Shown here piece by piece: positions 61,523-64,000 of a stretch of DNA of 64,000 bases. A program made the translations under genes and the position numbers. The stretch comes from Sphagnum compactum (lineage: Eukaryota; Bryophyta; Sphagnopsida; Sphagnales), in contig OZ234494.1 of NCBI GenBank assembly GCA_965153455.1, positions 14,942,001 through 15,006,000 on the forward strand, written 5' to 3'. The notes under the pieces were generated by a model. That model saw only the letters and a list, made by a program, of their open reading frames with translations, did not search any database and was not told the DNA's origin. The stretch's first letter is position 1. The number at the start of each line of letters is the position of its first letter.

Positions 61523-64000
61523 TCTAAAGTTTGCCACATGGAAAACAACATATATACATGTGGAAAAAATATATATTAACATTGCCAAAAGAAAACCACA
61601 TATATATGAAGGTGTTAATCATGGCAAGTTATGCTTCATGACTAATATGGATGTTGAAAAATCTAAATTGAACCATTGGATCTTTTGATTTTGAGTTTTG
61701 GTTTGAACAAATGACCTTTAAAGTTAAGCAAGTGTTATGTCAAACATTATTTAGTTTCACAAAGGGACCCTTGATTTTCATAATACAAACTATTTGATGT
61801 TGAGTTTGTTTGTAATAATAGGGGACTATTAAACACACATTAAAATCATTCAAAATACAAGGAATTTAAACTTGAAATTTGGGTCTATTTGATGTTCATG
61901 AATCCTTTATCACATGTAAATGATGTCTAAAAGAAATTTGTAGCTTATAATACAAAAGATTAAACCTCAACTAATTAACATGTTTTGGCATGATTTGAAA
62001 TTGTGATCATTTTTCAAAATGAAACACATAAATATAGTGCAAATGCTACATTCTTATCAAATCATATTTATTAAAACATGATTTTAAAAAAAGGTGTAAT
62101 ATATTGGGGAAATTATATATTAAATAAATCTAATAATTTTAAAATAATTTATTTAAAAAACCTTTCTATGAAAAAGTTTTTTTGTTAAAAAAACTATAAT
62201 CCTTTGAAAAAAGTAAAATAAATTTTGGCTCATTTATTCATGATTTCACCCCCTTGTAATATGAAAAAAAGAGGATCAAAACCATTGGAAAAAGCTCTTC
62301 TCATGGGACCTAGTAAAGTTGTCCTCAAATTTATAATTATGATAGGGTTTATAAAAGCTATTTTTTGCTTTTAGATCAAGTAGGGGTAACAAGTCTATAG
62401 TTACAAACCTATACCTATTGTAATTATTGGTGCACAAGAATGGATCGAGTAAAAAAACTCAAGGAAACAAAAAAACAAAAAAACAACTCGTCTACAAGCA
62501 ATAAAGGATAATAAGAATACACAAAAAAACCAAGGTTGCAGTAAAGGTGTATTGCTTCAAGTTTAATTCACCACAACTTTCAAATTCTATAGATTCACAC
62601 CAAAAAACTCCAAGTACAAGCCATGTTGTTATTGGGTTTTACAATGTTGTACTTGTAATCCAACAACTTTCTATTCATTTTTCTTTTACACACTCGCATG
62701 CAATTAACACACACCACTTCTTTCCAAAATTTTCCCACCATAGGTAGCTAGCCATTGTTGTAATAAGAGGCGGCTACCCATAATGAGATCCATTTTTTTT
62801 CCCCATGGCCTTATCTCCCTAGCCATTACATCAATCCCTCCAAAATAGTTAGGAAATGGGTAGGCAAAATAGACTTTACCTTACCCAAGTCATCCATAAT
62901 TACCTATTGATATAGTAATTCCAATATGGTTAATAATGTTGTTCATATTTAACAACCATGTATTAACATCATTAGGCCAAGAGCAAGAAGATAAAGACCA
63001 CATACAACTAGCATTATCATACCATCTATTAACATTGCGTGTTAGACCATCAACCTTTGACATCAAAAGTTGAAAGGAAAAGGATCAAGATGAATACTTT
63101 CAACAATGATAATAAAGAAAAGAGAATCATGACCATCTATTAACACCATTAAACAAACATGAAAAAAATCAAACCAACAACCTTTTACAATGAGACTATA
63201 AAGGAAAAGGACAAATTATTTTTTCCCACATGGTCAAATGAACCTTTGGGCATTGATTGATCGTCATTTCAATGAACTACTTTTGTCCTCAATTTGTTTA
63301 AAATCTTCTTTTTGCATAATATTCAAAGGTAAATGTATACTATGGTGGACTAAAAAATGCACCAAAAAAGTCCATTTCTACACTTTTTTTGGTGTTGTCA
63401 TCACCTTTAAAATGAGTTTTCCGATTACAAATTAAGTTTTTGCAAGAACTATGTGTTGTATATATTTTTAATACATTATTAAACACAATCAATGAAAACA
63501 CTTGAATCAAACTCAAAAAATACATATTGAAAAATACTTGTGAATTCTGACCTTCCAAAATTTTTGGATAATGGCTAAAACAAATTTGTGGGATTTTTTT
63601 TATAAAAATTTTGGAAAAAGTTCCCAAAAAATGGAAAACAAATTGCCAAAGTTCTTGAAACCATAAAATTAAACAAAAAGTTGATGCCTATAATATAATT
63701 GAAACTTGAAACTCTTGCTCAAAGGTTTATTTAAATGAATATCTTTTTTGAACTTTTTGACATGAAATCATGAAATATATTCTTATTAGCGATATCCAAT
63801 GAATTTTTTTTAAAATCCACATGCCCCAAAATGGCATTGTTTTTTGTGTTTCCATGTGATGGGTAGCAAAAAATATAAAACTTGATCTTTAGTAATTTAT
63901 CAAAATATTTGGTCATACAACTTGGAATTTTTAAATATTTTATATTCAATCACATTTAATGAATTGAAAATAAATAAAAATAAGATTAAAATTCACTACT
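61523..64000. other. AT-rich intergenic DNA to the window end
   Basis: No gene, RNA gene or clear element is seen. A diverged member of the 40.6-kb repeat family lies at about 63340-63385. Confidence 0.45.

Overview
The window looks like nuclear DNA of a land plant with a large, repeat-rich genome. The evidence is a LEAFY/FLORICAULA relic, a spliced TON1-recruiting-motif (TRM) gene, plant-type Ty1/copia and Ty3/gypsy elements with initiator-Met-tRNA primer sites, a Helitron, and long AT-rich gene-poor stretches. I cannot fix the species. The poor density of genes and the divergent LEAFY copy would suit a fern, lycophyte or gymnosperm at least as well as a flowering plant, but this is inference.

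Layout. 1-2716 (minus): the 5' part of a Ty3/gypsy retrotransposon with an open gag-protease-RT frame, PBS and 5' LTR, inserted in a Helitron. 2717-7688 (minus): the 5' part of that Helitron, with a RepHel gene that stays in one frame but carries four in-frame stops, a 23-residue repeat tract and a 264-bp duplication. 8292-9115: LINE-like 3' end. 9623-9934: possible MITE. 10.6-16.4 kb: AT-rich DNA with minisatellites and microsatellites. 16.5-17.28 kb: helicase tail of another Helitron (plus).

Genic island, 17.5-25.6 kb: an intact single-exon gene of unknown function (17989-19557, plus) and, convergent with it, a five-exon TRM-family gene (25577 to 20692, minus) whose splice sites keep the frame throughout.

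26-34 kb: repeats, including two members of a TIR element with AAAGACCTGCTCC ends and a 75-81 bp tandem repeat. 34256-35577: a LEAFY pseudogene (SAM domain fairly preserved, intron 1 phase intact, DNA-binding domain broken). 35.6-48.5 kb: AT-rich, no supportable gene. 48575-56503: a degraded Ty1/copia element with 312-bp LTRs, split inside reverse transcriptase by a 1864-bp TG...CA insertion flanked by AGTTG duplications (solo LTR or similar) that itself holds a 137-codon reading frame. 57.7-61.1 kb: a decayed transposase-like gene, probably Mutator-like, with two strong foldbacks. 61.5-64 kb: AT-rich, nothing recognised.

Only two genes look functional: the unknown gene and the TRM gene. I saw no convincing new multi-gene system. 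The less ordinary items are the unknown gene with its overlapping upstream ORF, the repeat-expanded Helitron Rep with its methylation-type stop pattern, the ORF carried in the solo-LTR-like insertion, and the LEAFY relic.
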